The notes below the pieces were generated by a model, which saw only the letters and a list, made by a program, of their open reading frames with translations, ran no database searches and had not been told where the DNA came from. DNA of 9,940 nucleotides. Origin: Pelagibacteraceae bacterium. Its GTDB lineage: Bacteria; Pseudomonadota; Alphaproteobacteria; Pelagibacterales; Pelagibacteraceae. The stretch lies in contig VTPF01000022.1 of the NCBI GenBank assembly GCA_008638025.1, forward strand, positions 1 to 9,940. Reading direction: 5' to 3'. The translations under genes and the position numbers were made by a program. This document shows, piece by piece, positions 1-6,980 of the stretch (position 1 is its first letter; every line of letters begins with the position of its first letter).

Positions 1-848
1 ATATTAGCTAAATCTACTAGGGTTTTAATTCCAATATTTTGTCTTTTTGCAATAACCTTTAAACCTTGCGAAACAAAAGCTCTATTTAAACCTTGTAAGG
101 GAACAACATCACACACGGTACCTAAAGTAACTAAGTCCAAATAATTTAAAATATCTGGTTCATCTATGCTGTTTAGATTAAAGAAATTTTCATTTCTTAA
201 TTTAGATGTAAGAGACGCTATAAATAAAAAAGATACACCAGCGGCACATAAATATGTTAAAGTTGAATTTTCATCAAATCTATTTGGATTAACGATTGCT
301 TTTGCTTTAGGAAGAGTTTCGGTAGATTGGTGATGATCTATGATAATAACATCAATATTTTTTTCATTCGCATACTCAATTGCTTCAAAAGCAGTAGTTC
401 CACAATCAACAGCGATAATTAGTTTTGCACCTTGGTTTATTATATTAGTAAAAGTATTTACTGTTGGACCATAACCGTCTTTAAGTCTGTCAGGTATAAA
501 AATAAAAAAATCAGTTTTGCAGTGCTTTAAAAATTTACCCAATATAGAGCTAGAGGATGCACCATCCACATCATAATCGCCAAAAATACAAATTTTACTT
601 TTTTTTTTAATATGACTTATTAAAATATCGCATGCATCATCCATAGACTTTAAAGATGATGGATTTGGCATTGAATTTTTTATTTTTGGCTCTAAAAAAT
701 TCTGGCAATCATTTTCCTCAATACCTCTGATTGATAATAATCTAGATAAAAGTTCACTAATACCAAGATTTTGAGATATTCTTTTTACTTTGTTTTCATC
801 AAATTTACTGAGTATCCAATTCCTATCAGAAACTGAACGACTTATCAT
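1..848 (-). CDS. recJ: Single-stranded-DNA-specific exonuclease RecJ, N-terminal part (cut by window edge)
   Basis: This is the first 282 residues of a RecJ-type 5'-3' single-strand DNA exonuclease, a cytoplasmic enzyme of recombination and mismatch repair that needs divalent metal. The DHH-family metal-binding motifs can be read in order: DYDVDG at residues 91-96, VDCGTT at 147-152, DHH at 171-173 and GTVCDVVPL at 243-251. The DHHA1 and OB-like domains expected further on (E. coli RecJ has 577 residues) lie beyond the left edge, so whether the gene is intact cannot be judged. The start is the ATG at 848-846, which overlaps the TGA stop of glpX as ATGA. That suggests translational coupling, and recJ is the last visible gene of the argC-hom-glpX-recJ run. 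Residues 81-84 are encoded by a run of ten A. Identification is firm from the motifs and from the hom-glpX-recJ order common in alphaproteobacteria. Confidence 0.95.
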   Translation of the reverse strand, partial: MISRSVSDRNWILSKFDENKVKRISQNLGISELLSRLLSIRGIEENDCQNFLEPKIKNSMPNPSSLKSMDDACDILISHIKKKSKICIFGDYDVDGASSSSILGKFLKHCKTDFFIFIPDRLKDGYGPTVNTFTNIINQGAKLIIAVDCGTTAFEAIEYANEKNIDVIIIDHHQSTETLPKAKAIVNPNRFDENSTLTYLCAAGVSFLFIASLTSKLRNENFFNLNSIDEPDILNYLDLVTLGTVCDVVPLQGLNRAFVSQGLKVIAKRQNIGIKTLVDLAN

Positions 849-1786
849 ATCTCAAGTGTTTCAGTATAAATTTTATTAATTTTATTCTCAGAGTGTAATA
901 CTAATAAGTCTGCCATAAAATTTGATCCATCAATTCTTATACCTTTAAGCATTTCTCCGTCAGTAACACCGGCTGCACAAAAAATTACATCTCCTTTAAC
1001 TAAGTCATTTAAATAATATTTTTTTTTCATATCTCTTATGCCAAGTTTTGTAGCTCTTAATTTTTCATCATTATTAGAAATAACTAAACGACCTTGAAAT
1101 TGTCCTCCAAAACATTTGATTGCAGCGGCAGCCAAAACTCCCTCGGGAGCACCACCAACGCCTACGTACATATCAACATTAAATTTGTCAACGCAAGTAT
1201 AGATAGCGCCCAAAACATCTCCATCGGAAATAAATTTAATTTTAGTAGAAAGTTTATTCAGTGAACTAACAATTTTGTCATGACGATCTCTTTCTAATAA
1301 ACAGACAGTTAAATCAGAAGTCTTAATAGATTTGAATTCAGCAATATTTTTTAAATTTGTTTCAATGGAGTTATCTAAATCAATTATATTTTCTGGATAT
1401 CCTGGGCCAATAGCAATTTTTTCCATATAGGTATCAGGGGCTTGCAGTAAATTTCCACTTTCTGAAACAGCAATTACCGATATTGCATTTGGTAAATTTT
1501 TAGCAGTAAGCGTAGTGCCATCTAATGGATCCACAGCAATATCTAGGAGTTCACCTTCTCCTGTACCCAATTTTTCCCCGATATAAAGCATGGGTGCCTC
1601 ATCCATCTCTCCTTCGCCAATTACAATTTTTCCATTCATCTCTATTTTGTTAAGATAATTTCGCATTGAATCTACAGCTGCTTGATCTGCAGCAATTTTA
1701 TCATTTTTGCCTTTTAATAAAGAAGAGGAGTATGCTGCGCGAGCTGCAACTATAGAGAATTGTTGTAAAAGTTTTTGGTCTAACAC
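845..1786 (-). CDS. glpX: Class II fructose-1,6-bisphosphatase GlpX
   Basis: The 313-residue product should hydrolyse fructose 1,6-bisphosphate to fructose 6-phosphate, the gluconeogenic step, in the cytoplasm and with divalent metal. Diagnostic stretches are GEGEMDEAP at residues 57-65, the phosphatase motif DPLDGTT at 86-92, RDRH at 166-169, GGAPEG at 211-216 and GVTDGEMLKG at 273-282. Length is near that of E. coli GlpX (336). The start is GTG at 1786-1784. It shares its first base with the TAG stop of hom (TAGTG), and the protein begins MLDQKLLQQF, as expected for the family's N-terminus. The 3' end overlaps recJ by four bases. No strong Shine-Dalgarno sequence precedes the GTG, so coupling to hom translation is likely. 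Some alphaproteobacterial GlpX proteins also act on sedoheptulose 1,7-bisphosphate; the sequence alone does not decide this. Confidence 0.95.
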   Translation of the reverse strand: MLDQKLLQQFSIVAARAAYSSSLLKGKNDKIAADQAAVDSMRNYLNKIEMNGKIVIGEGEMDEAPMLYIGEKLGTGEGELLDIAVDPLDGTTLTAKNLPNAISVIAVSESGNLLQAPDTYMEKIAIGPGYPENIIDLDNSIETNLKNIAEFKSIKTSDLTVCLLERDRHDKIVSSLNKLSTKIKFISDGDVLGAIYTCVDKFNVDMYVGVGGAPEGVLAAAAIKCFGGQFQGRLVISNNDEKLRATKLGIRDMKKKYYLNDLVKGDVIFCAAGVTDGEMLKGIRIDGSNFMADLLVLHSENKINKIYTETLEI

Positions 1787-3081
1787 TACAGTTTGCTCTC
1801 GTCTCGAACTCTGATTAATACAATTTTTTTAAAAATTTTTTTATTTTTGCATAAAACTTTTATGCATTTTTGAACATTTTCTTCTTTAGCTTTGTGAGTA
1901 ACAATCATTACATTTGATAATTTATTTTTATCTGGGTTTTGAATTAAATTTTGAATAGAAATTTTATTTTTTGCAAGATTGGAAGTAATAATCGATAAAA
2001 CTCCTGGCTTATCATTAACCAAAAACCTCAAGTAGTATTTGCTTATATGCTTATTAAAATTAAATAATTTATAATTTTTTTTTGCACTTGGAGAAAGGCC
2101 GAAAGAAAAATCATCATTTCCTACCATAATAGAAGCAATATCAGAAATAATCGAAGAAGATGTGGGCCCTTTACCTGCGCCGGCTCCTTCATAAATAGTT
2201 CTGCCTATAGGATCACCATCTACTACCACAGCATTAGTCACACCATTAATATTTGCAATATCTAGATCTAATGGAATTAGAGCAGGATGAACCCTTTGTT
2301 TGATTTTATTGCCTATAATTTCAGAGATAGCTAGCAACTTAATTCTATAACCTAAGTTTTTTGCACATTGAATATCTAAAAGATCTATATTTGAAATACC
2401 TTCAACTAAAAATTTTTTATTTATAATTTTGCAACCAAAACATATTGAACTTAAAATTGAAATTTTAGATGCCACATCGGCACCACTAATATCTGCATGT
2501 GGGTTACTTTCTGCGTAACCTTTGTTTTGTGCAATTTTGAGAATTTCTTGAAAACTAGATTCTTTTTTTTCCATTTCGGATAAAATAAAATTTGTAGTTC
2601 CATTTAATATCCCATAAACATGTTTGATTTTATTTGCTATTAAACCCTGTTTTATCGATTGAATAATTGGTATCCCTCCTCCAACCGAGGCTTCAAACAA
2701 CAAATTAACAGATTTTTTTTCCGCTAACTCAGCTAACAAATCACCATATTTAGCAATCAAAGCTTTGTTTGCTGTAACGATATGTTTTCCATTTTTAATA
2801 GAATCAAACACCAGCTTTTTTGCAATACCATCACTGCCACCAATAAGTTCGACAATAATATCAATTTCTTTGATATTGGGCAGTGCAAGTGGGTTATTAA
2901 CCCATAATTTTTTTGGAATTAAATATCCCCTATTTTTTTTTGGATTTTTTGCAGAAATATGTGAAATATTAATTTTAAACCCTGTTTTATTAAAAATGTT
3001 TTTTTTATTTTTAATTAAATTTTTATAAACCTCTAAACCAATATTTCCCAAACCTGCTATAGCTACATTAAAAGTTTTCAT
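1786..3081 (-). CDS. hom: Homoserine dehydrogenase with C-terminal ACT domain
   Basis: The 431-residue enzyme reduces aspartate semialdehyde to homoserine with NAD(P)H, the branch point toward threonine and methionine. The N-terminal Rossmann fold has GLGNIG at residues 10-15. TANKAL at 103-108 holds a conserved lysine, GILNGTTNFIL lies at 157-167, and DISGADVASK at 197-206 ends in the lysine that corresponds to the catalytic lysine of the family. GAGAGKGPT at 299-307 is the usual glycine-rich block. Residues about 349-425 form an ACT domain (RFLVNDKPGVLS near its start), which in relatives binds threonine for feedback inhibition; that regulation is inferred here. It is a monofunctional enzyme with no aspartokinase fused. 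The ATG at 3081 immediately follows the argC stop with no spacer, and the TAG stop shares one base with the glpX start. Confidence 0.96.
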   Translation of the reverse strand: MKTFNVAIAGLGNIGLEVYKNLIKNKKNIFNKTGFKINISHISAKNPKKNRGYLIPKKLWVNNPLALPNIKEIDIIVELIGGSDGIAKKLVFDSIKNGKHIVTANKALIAKYGDLLAELAEKKSVNLLFEASVGGGIPIIQSIKQGLIANKIKHVYGILNGTTNFILSEMEKKESSFQEILKIAQNKGYAESNPHADISGADVASKISILSSICFGCKIINKKFLVEGISNIDLLDIQCAKNLGYRIKLLAISEIIGNKIKQRVHPALIPLDLDIANINGVTNAVVVDGDPIGRTIYEGAGAGKGPTSSSIISDIASIMVGNDDFSFGLSPSAKKNYKLFNFNKHISKYYLRFLVNDKPGVLSIITSNLAKNKISIQNLIQNPDKNKLSNVMIVTHKAKEENVQKCIKVLCKNKKIFKKIVLIRVRDESKL

Positions 3082-4107
3082 TTAATTCAAAGCCAAATCT
3101 TCTTTAAAGCCATATCTGATATTGAAATTTTGAACTGCCTGACCTGCAGCGCCTTTGATAAGATTATCTATACTACTTGCAATAATAATTTTATTTTTAA
3201 ATCTATTTTTATAAATAGAGATATTGCAAAAGTTTGTATTAATTACATTGTTAGTATTAATCATGTTTTTAGGATCAGCAATTTTAACAAATTTTTCTTT
3301 ATTATAAAATTTAATTAAACACTTCATAACTTTATCTAGTTTTATATTTTTTTCTAACTCCAAGTATATTGTCGACAAAATTCCTCTAAAAGTTGGAATT
3401 AAGTGAGGAGTAAATGTAATACTAATTTTTTTTTTAGCTTTTTCTGACAAAATCTGATCTATTTCTGGCATATGTCTATGATAACCTACACCATAAATTG
3501 CAATATTTTGTTCAATATTTGGATAAAGCTTTTTATCTTCAGTTTTCTTTCCAGCACCTGAATAACCTGATTTAGAATCTGCAATGATGTTGTTGGTTTT
3601 AATTAATTTATTTTGAACGAGCGGTATTAATGGCAGCAAGATCGATGTTGGATAACATCCTGGACATGAAATTATATTAGTTTTTTTTATTAAAGCTCTA
3701 TTAATTTCACTTAGACCATAAATTGCCTTTTTTTGCTCTGCCCATGCTAGATGAGGAACTTTGTACCAATGCTCAAAAACACCTTTGTTTATAATTCTAA
3801 AATCTGCAGATAAATCTATCAATACAGTATTTTTTTTAATTTTTTTTGATATCAGATGTGCTTCTCCGTGAGGTAAGGCAGTAAAAATTGCATCAATAAT
3901 ATTAAAATCCTCGTCTTTCAGCAAAGATACTTTAGGAAAAAATTTATTTTTCTTAAATCTTTTATCAAAAAAAGATATCGGTTTGCCTAGGTTAGACTGA
4001 GCATACAATTTAACAATTTTTACATTCGGATGATTTTGTAAAATATTTAGTAACTCCAAACCGACAAAACCAGTCGCACCTGCGATTGCAATATTTATTT
4101 TTTTCAT
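3082..4107 (-). CDS. argC: N-acetyl-gamma-glutamyl-phosphate reductase
   Basis: The 341-residue enzyme catalyses the NADPH-dependent reduction of N-acetylglutamyl phosphate to the semialdehyde, the third step of arginine synthesis. The nucleotide-binding loop is GATGFVG at residues 10-16. The catalytic cysteine is C151 in SCPGCYPTS (147-155). SGYSGAGK at 180-187 and YHRHMPEI at 209-216, with the active-site histidine, also match the family. Length is close to E. coli ArgC (334). It follows rpsI on the same strand after 69 bases, and the order rplM-rpsI-argC is known from other alphaproteobacteria. No clear Shine-Dalgarno sequence precedes the ATG. Residues 225-228 are encoded over a run of ten A. 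Its stop abuts the hom start, which places an arginine gene and a threonine/methionine gene in one unit. Confidence 0.96.
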   Translation of the reverse strand: MKKINIAIAGATGFVGLELLNILQNHPNVKIVKLYAQSNLGKPISFFDKRFKKNKFFPKVSLLKDEDFNIIDAIFTALPHGEAHLISKKIKKNTVLIDLSADFRIINKGVFEHWYKVPHLAWAEQKKAIYGLSEINRALIKKTNIISCPGCYPTSILLPLIPLVQNKLIKTNNIIADSKSGYSGAGKKTEDKKLYPNIEQNIAIYGVGYHRHMPEIDQILSEKAKKKISITFTPHLIPTFRGILSTIYLELEKNIKLDKVMKCLIKFYNKEKFVKIADPKNMINTNNVINTNFCNISIYKNRFKNKIIIASSIDNLIKGAAGQAVQNFNIRYGFKEDLALN

Positions 4108-4176
4108 CGTATAGTTAAATTAGTACATATATTTACTTTAGAATTAAAGAGTAAATAAAATAGGAAAGTTCTGCGA
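4108..4176 (-). promoter_or_regulatory. rpsI-argC spacer with inverted repeat; weak candidate argC promoter
   Basis: This 69-base gap holds an inverted repeat at 4130-4157 with 8-base perfect arms (TATTTACT and AGTAAATA) and a 12-base AT-rich loop. Read on the minus strand, TTTACT (4156-4151) followed after 17-18 bases by ATATAT or TATATG (around 4133-4127) is a poor match to -35 and -10 boxes and could drive argC. The repeat has no T-run after it on either strand, so it is not a standard intrinsic terminator. It may be an mRNA hairpin that protects the rplM-rpsI transcript end, or have no role. Confidence 0.25.
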
Positions 4177-4587
4177 TTATCTTTTAGAAAACTGAAAACG
4201 TCTTCTTGCTTTCTTTTGACCGTATTTTTTTCTTTCCACTGTTCTAGAGTCTCTGGTCAATAATTTATCTTTTTTAATTGTTTTTCTTATAGTGGAATCT
4301 GAAACTACCAAAGCTTTAGAAATACCATGGGTTACTGCCCCAGCCTGTCCTGACATACCTCCACCTTTTACTGTGCAGAAAATATCTACTAAATTTTTTT
4401 TATCAGTAATATTTAATGGCTTTTCTATCTCTAATTGATGAACAGGTCTTTTAAAATATTCTGTATACAATTTTCCATTTACAGATATTTTACCCGATCC
4501 AGTTAGTAGCCATACTCTTGCAACGGCATCTTTTCTTTTGCCTGTAGCATAATGAGCATCTTTTGTTATTTTGATATCCAATGACAT
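4177..4587 (-). CDS. rpsI: 30S ribosomal protein S9
   Basis: This 136-residue protein of the small ribosomal subunit is recognised by [14 protein letters not shown] at residues 14-27, GKISVNGK near 32-39, the glycine-rich [19 protein letters not shown] in the middle, and the highly basic tail ending RRRFQFSKR. The C-terminal lysine-arginine pair is the part of S9 that reaches the tRNA in the P site. Length is normal for the family (E. coli 130). The ATG shares one base with the rplM stop (TAATG), so the two proteins are probably made in a coupled way. The start fits the family and has no Shine-Dalgarno sequence of its own. Confidence 0.98.
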   Translation of the reverse strand: MSLDIKITKDAHYATGKRKDAVARVWLLTGSGKISVNGKLYTEYFKRPVHQLEIEKPLNITDKKNLVDIFCTVKGGGMSGQAGAVTHGISKALVVSDSTIRKTIKKDKLLTRDSRTVERKKYGQKKARRRFQFSKR

Positions 4588-5045
4588 TAGTTTAGTACGG
4601 TATTTTTTTTATTTAAAGAGGCAAAATTAATTTCTGTAAGCTTTTGTGCAGAATGAGGGTGCGATTCTTCTTTATAAATTTTTAATTTAGTTAGTTGTTT
4701 TTTTGCCAATGGACCACCTGGCAACATTCTTTTAACAGCTAATTTTAAAATTTCTTCTGGTTTTTTATTCATCAACAATTTTGGCGAAGTTTCTTTAATT
4801 CCACCTGGATGACCAGTATGTCTATAGTACCTCTTATTATCAAATTTATTTCCAGTAAACTTAATTTTAGATACATTAGTAACTACAACAAAATCACCAT
4901 CGTCCATATGTGGTGTAAATGTTGGTTTGTTTTTTCCTCTTAGAATTTTGGCAATTTCAGATGCTAGTCTACCTACAACAGCATTAGTTGCGTCAATATG
5001 AACCCAGTTATTTTTAATTTCGCTTTTTTTAATAAAATTAGTCAT
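4587..5045 (-). CDS. rplM: 50S ribosomal protein L13
   Basis: This 152-residue large-subunit protein acts early in 50S assembly. Recognisable parts are the N-terminal [19 protein letters not shown] at residues 14-32, [19 protein letters not shown] at about 43-61, the HTGHPGG segment at 76-82, and [22 protein letters not shown] near 103-124. Length is slightly above E. coli L13 (142). It is the first gene of an rplM-rpsI pair, and a near-consensus -35 box lies just upstream in a 49-base gap. The ATG at 5045 is preceded by GCATCTTTC, with no Shine-Dalgarno sequence; the mRNA leader is probably very short. Confidence 0.98.
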   Translation of the reverse strand: MTNFIKKSEIKNNWVHIDATNAVVGRLASEIAKILRGKNKPTFTPHMDDGDFVVVTNVSKIKFTGNKFDNKRYYRHTGHPGGIKETSPKLLMNKKPEEILKLAVKRMLPGGPLAKKQLTKLKIYKEESHPHSAQKLTEINFASLNKKNTVLN

Positions 5046-5094
5046 GAAAGATGCAGTAATTACTGTTTGGTAGGTTAAATGTCAACATCTGAAA
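5046..5094 (-). promoter_or_regulatory. Probable promoter of rplM-rpsI with a palindrome over the -10 region
   Basis: On the minus strand a perfect TTGACA lies at 5085-5080. After 17 bases comes TAATTA at 5062-5057, a weak -10; AGTAAT at 15 bases spacing is the alternative. Either would start transcription only a few bases before the rplM ATG at 5045. The proposed -10 sits inside a perfect 12-base palindrome, CAGTAATTACTG (5054-5065), which could be a repressor site or chance. No terminator for the upstream heme A synthase gene is visible, so read-through into rplM is expected as well. Confidence 0.5.
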
Positions 5095-6105
5095 TTACAA
5101 TTTAGCCTTATAAATTAAGGATAAAATGGACATAACAAGAAGTATTGACGTTAATTGATGAAGAGCAGCAATATAAATATTTAAACCAGAAACAAGAGTT
5201 AAGATACCTAAGGTTATTTGAATTACCAAAAGCAATAAGGCAATATTAAGATTAAAAATATATGGAAACTTTTTTTTTAAATTAAAATAATAAAAAATAA
5301 CAAATATTACAAAAATCAAATATGCATTTAATCTATGAACTAACTGAACATGAGACTGATCATAAATAATTTCATATGAAAAAAAAGAATGAATTGATAC
5401 TTCCTCTGGAAAAAAAGATAAATTCATATAAGGCCAGGTTTGATAAATAAGACCAGCGTCAAGACCAGAGGTAAATGCTCCAAAGATAATTTGAATATAA
5501 ATTAAACATAAAAATACAAATAAAAAAATAGAAATATTTGAAAAATTTATACTTAAATTTTGATCCTTAAGATTAATCATTGACCAGTAAATTAATGAAA
5601 TAATAAGAATAGCAACAAATAAATGAGCTGCTAATCTAAAATGACTCACATCCGTATTGATGGAAAGACCACTTTTGACCATAAACCAACCCAAAAATCC
5701 CTGAAATAAAAAAAGAAAAAAAATAAATAAATAATAAAAAGTATTATTTTTTAATATAATTTTTTTAAAAATAAAATATATCAAAGGCAAAAAATAAACT
5801 AAACTAACTATTCTTGCTAGTAGTCTATGAAGATATTCCCACCAAAAAATATACTTAAACTCTGATAGAGACATTCCATAATTTAATTCCTTATATTGAG
5901 GAATGCTTTTGTATAAATTAAAGTACCTATCCCAATCTAAATTGTTAAAAGGTGGGAAAATTCCTTTAAAAATATCCCAATTTGTAATCGAAAGACCAGA
6001 GTTGGTTAACCTTGTGAATCCACCCACGCATACAAGTATAATTAGCAAAAAAAGCACCAAGTAATGCCATATAGCAAAATATTTATTTAGTTGAATGTTG
6101 CTCAT
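5095..6105 (-). CDS. ctaA: Heme A synthase (Cox15/CtaA family)
   Basis: The 336-residue integral membrane protein should oxidise the C8 methyl of heme O to the formyl group of heme A, the cofactor of aa3-type cytochrome c oxidase. About eight transmembrane segments are visible (roughly residues 12-29, 95-115, 125-143, 158-175, 190-210, 258-275, 285-307 and 314-332). Conserved histidines sit in EYLHR (H93), RLAAH (H161), LVHRLN (H257) and ALHQ (H316), the pattern expected for heme ligands. The family block GGFTRLTNSGLSITNW lies at 28-43, and residues 218-226 (GLIYQTWPY) match the periplasmic loop. The conserved block after the first helix (FKYIFWWEYLHR) fits the proteobacterial/mitochondrial Cox15 type rather than the shorter Bacillus type. 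The ATG at 6105 is only 24 bases from the divergent chorismate mutase start. No farnesyltransferase or oxidase gene is nearby. Confidence 0.95.
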   Translation of the reverse strand: MSNIQLNKYFAIWHYLVLFLLIILVCVGGFTRLTNSGLSITNWDIFKGIFPPFNNLDWDRYFNLYKSIPQYKELNYGMSLSEFKYIFWWEYLHRLLARIVSLVYFLPLIYFIFKKIILKNNTFYYLFIFFLFLFQGFLGWFMVKSGLSINTDVSHFRLAAHLFVAILIISLIYWSMINLKDQNLSINFSNISIFLFVFLCLIYIQIIFGAFTSGLDAGLIYQTWPYMNLSFFPEEVSIHSFFSYEIIYDQSHVQLVHRLNAYLIFVIFVIFYYFNLKKKFPYIFNLNIALLLLVIQITLGILTLVSGLNIYIAALHQLTSILLVMSILSLIYKAKL

Positions 6106-6129
6106 GATCTTTTATATAATTTTATCTAT
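6106..6129. promoter_or_regulatory. 24-base divergent promoter region between ctaA and the chorismate mutase gene
   Basis: The palindrome TTATATAA (6112-6119) gives a -10 box in both directions: TATAAT at 6115-6120 on the plus strand (perfect consensus) and TATAAA at 6116-6111 on the minus strand. A second minus-strand choice is TAAAAT at 6124-6119. For the plus strand, TTGAAT at 6091-6096 is a fair -35 with an 18-base spacer, and it lies inside the ctaA coding region. The predicted plus start near 6127 is about three bases before the ATG at 6130, and the minus start falls at or just before the ctaA ATG. Both messages would therefore be leaderless or nearly so. Positions are inferred from consensus only. 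Confidence 0.5.
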
Positions 6130-6429
6130 ATGAATAAAAAAGTTAAATTGTCTCTTAGTAAAAAAATTAAAAATATTAACAAAATAAGAAAAAATATAGA
6201 TAAAATTGATTTACAAATTTTGAAATACTTAGGTTTAAGAAGAAAAGAAGTCATTAAAATAACAAAATTAAAAAAAAGAAGTGAAATTGTTGATAAAAAA
6301 AGAATTTCTCAAATGCTTAAAATTTTAACTCAAAAAGGAAAAAAATTGAAAATAGAGCCATTTATTATAAAAAATATTTGGAACGCTATGATTAGATCTT
6401 TTATAACTTTGGAAAAAAATAAAATTTAA
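6130..6429 (+). CDS. Chorismate mutase, AroQ/PchB-type single domain
   Basis: This 99-residue all-helical protein matches the AroQ fold of chorismate mutases, which convert chorismate to prephenate for phenylalanine and tyrosine synthesis. Compared from memory with the E. coli domain, R20, R37, K48, D55 and R58 line up with active-site R11, R28, K39, D48 and R51. Positions equivalent to E52, S84 and Q88 are I59, F91 and E95. The KRISQML and MIRSFITLE stretches resemble the subgroup that includes isochorismate pyruvate lyase PchB, so chorismate mutase is the likely activity but not a certain one. The ATG at 6130 is preferred over a TTG at 6091, because the earlier start would run into the divergent ctaA gene and adds 13 residues with no family match; a TATAAT box ends 9 bases before the ATG. 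It is the only plus-strand gene, and its stop abuts that of rpmG. Confidence 0.82.
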   Translation: MNKKVKLSLSKKIKNINKIRKNIDKIDLQILKYLGLRRKEVIKITKLKKRSEIVDKKRISQMLKILTQKGKKLKIEPFIIKNIWNAMIRSFITLEKNKI

Positions 6430-6621
6430 CTATTTGCTGTGAGGTGGAAGTTTTTTTTCAACAAACCATTCATGTTTTCTAGTTGCTGGATTGTATTTTT
6501 TCATTTTTAATTTATCTTTAGCTTTATCGCCAGCTGTTGGCTTTTTAACATAATAATTAAAAGAACTATTTGGTTTATCTTCAGGAACCAATCTAACTTT
6601 TACTGTGGATTTTTTTGCCAT
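6430..6621 (-). CDS. rpmG: 50S ribosomal protein L33, zinc-free form
   Basis: This 63-residue protein is L33 of the large subunit, near the E site. It is recognised by the MAKKSTVKVRLV start, NYYVKKP in the middle, and LKMKKYNPATRKHEWFVEKK near the end. The two CxxC pairs of zinc-binding L33 are absent, so it is the cysteine-free type usual in proteobacteria. It is somewhat longer than the common 50-55 residues, with extra residues around EDKPNSS and a PPHSK tail. The ATG shares one base with the stop of the MerR-like gene (TAATG). It is the last gene of the right block, and its TAG stop directly touches the stop of the convergent chorismate mutase gene, leaving no room for a terminator. Confidence 0.95.
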   Translation of the reverse strand: MAKKSTVKVRLVPEDKPNSSFNYYVKKPTAGDKAKDKLKMKKYNPATRKHEWFVEKKLPPHSK

Positions 6622-6980
6622 TATAGTATTTTTTTAATTTCTTTGATAATTTGTTTTAACTTAATTAATTTGTTGTTCGAACTTATATTATTCATATTTT
6701 TATAGTCAACTGAATATTCATTTTGCAATAATTTGTTTGCACCACTTATAGTCATACCCATATCCTTAAGTAGATACTTAACTCTTTTAAAAATTTCCAC
6801 GTCTGTTTCACTGTAATATCTGTGTTTTTTGATAATTATACTGGGTTTTAATATTTTAAATTTTTGCTCCCAGAATCGTATGACATGGGTTTTTGGTTTT
6901 CCTGTGACCTCATCAATAAGCTCCAATTCTTTAGCTAGTTCACCAATTGTTTTAAATGCACTAGTTGATTTATTTACCAT
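6621..6980 (-). CDS. Small MerR-family transcriptional regulator
   Basis: The 119-residue protein has a MerR-type winged helix-turn-helix at its N-terminus. TIGELAKEL at residues 11-19 starts the helix-turn-helix. THVIRFWEQKF at 31-41 matches the recognition part, and KHRYYSETDVEIFKRVKYLL at 52-71 holds the wing with its conserved RYY. What follows is short and lysine/asparagine rich (about 88-119, with a possible final coiled-coil helix for dimerisation). There is no effector domain and no cysteine for metal binding. A MerR-like gene of this size directly after ihfA is a familiar arrangement in alphaproteobacteria; its target is unknown to me. The HVIRFWE form is typical of this ihfA-linked group. 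Both ends overlap neighbours by one base (TAATG), so it is co-translated with ihfA and rpmG. Confidence 0.88.
   Translation of the reverse strand: MVNKSTSAFKTIGELAKELELIDEVTGKPKTHVIRFWEQKFKILKPSIIIKKHRYYSETDVEIFKRVKYLLKDMGMTISGANKLLQNEYSVDYKNMNNISSNNKLIKLKQIIKEIKKIL

Noticed and set aside
2765..3028. Plus-strand open frame of 87 codons, opposite hom
   Set aside because: It lies wholly antisense to the well-supported N-terminal part of homoserine dehydrogenase, and its phenylalanine/isoleucine/serine-rich sequence is the mirror of lysine/asparagine-rich coding DNA.
3130..3318. Plus-strand open frame of 62 codons, opposite argC
   Set aside because: It is antisense to the conserved argC gene, with low-complexity asparagine/phenylalanine/isoleucine composition and no family features.
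4130..4157. Inverted repeat after rpsI as an intrinsic terminator
   Set aside because: The stem is almost all A/T and no T-run follows on either strand, so it was kept only as a weak regulatory candidate.
6091..6129. Upstream TTG start that would lengthen the chorismate mutase by 13 residues
   Set aside because: It would overlap the divergent ctaA start and the shared TATA box, and the added residues do not match the family.
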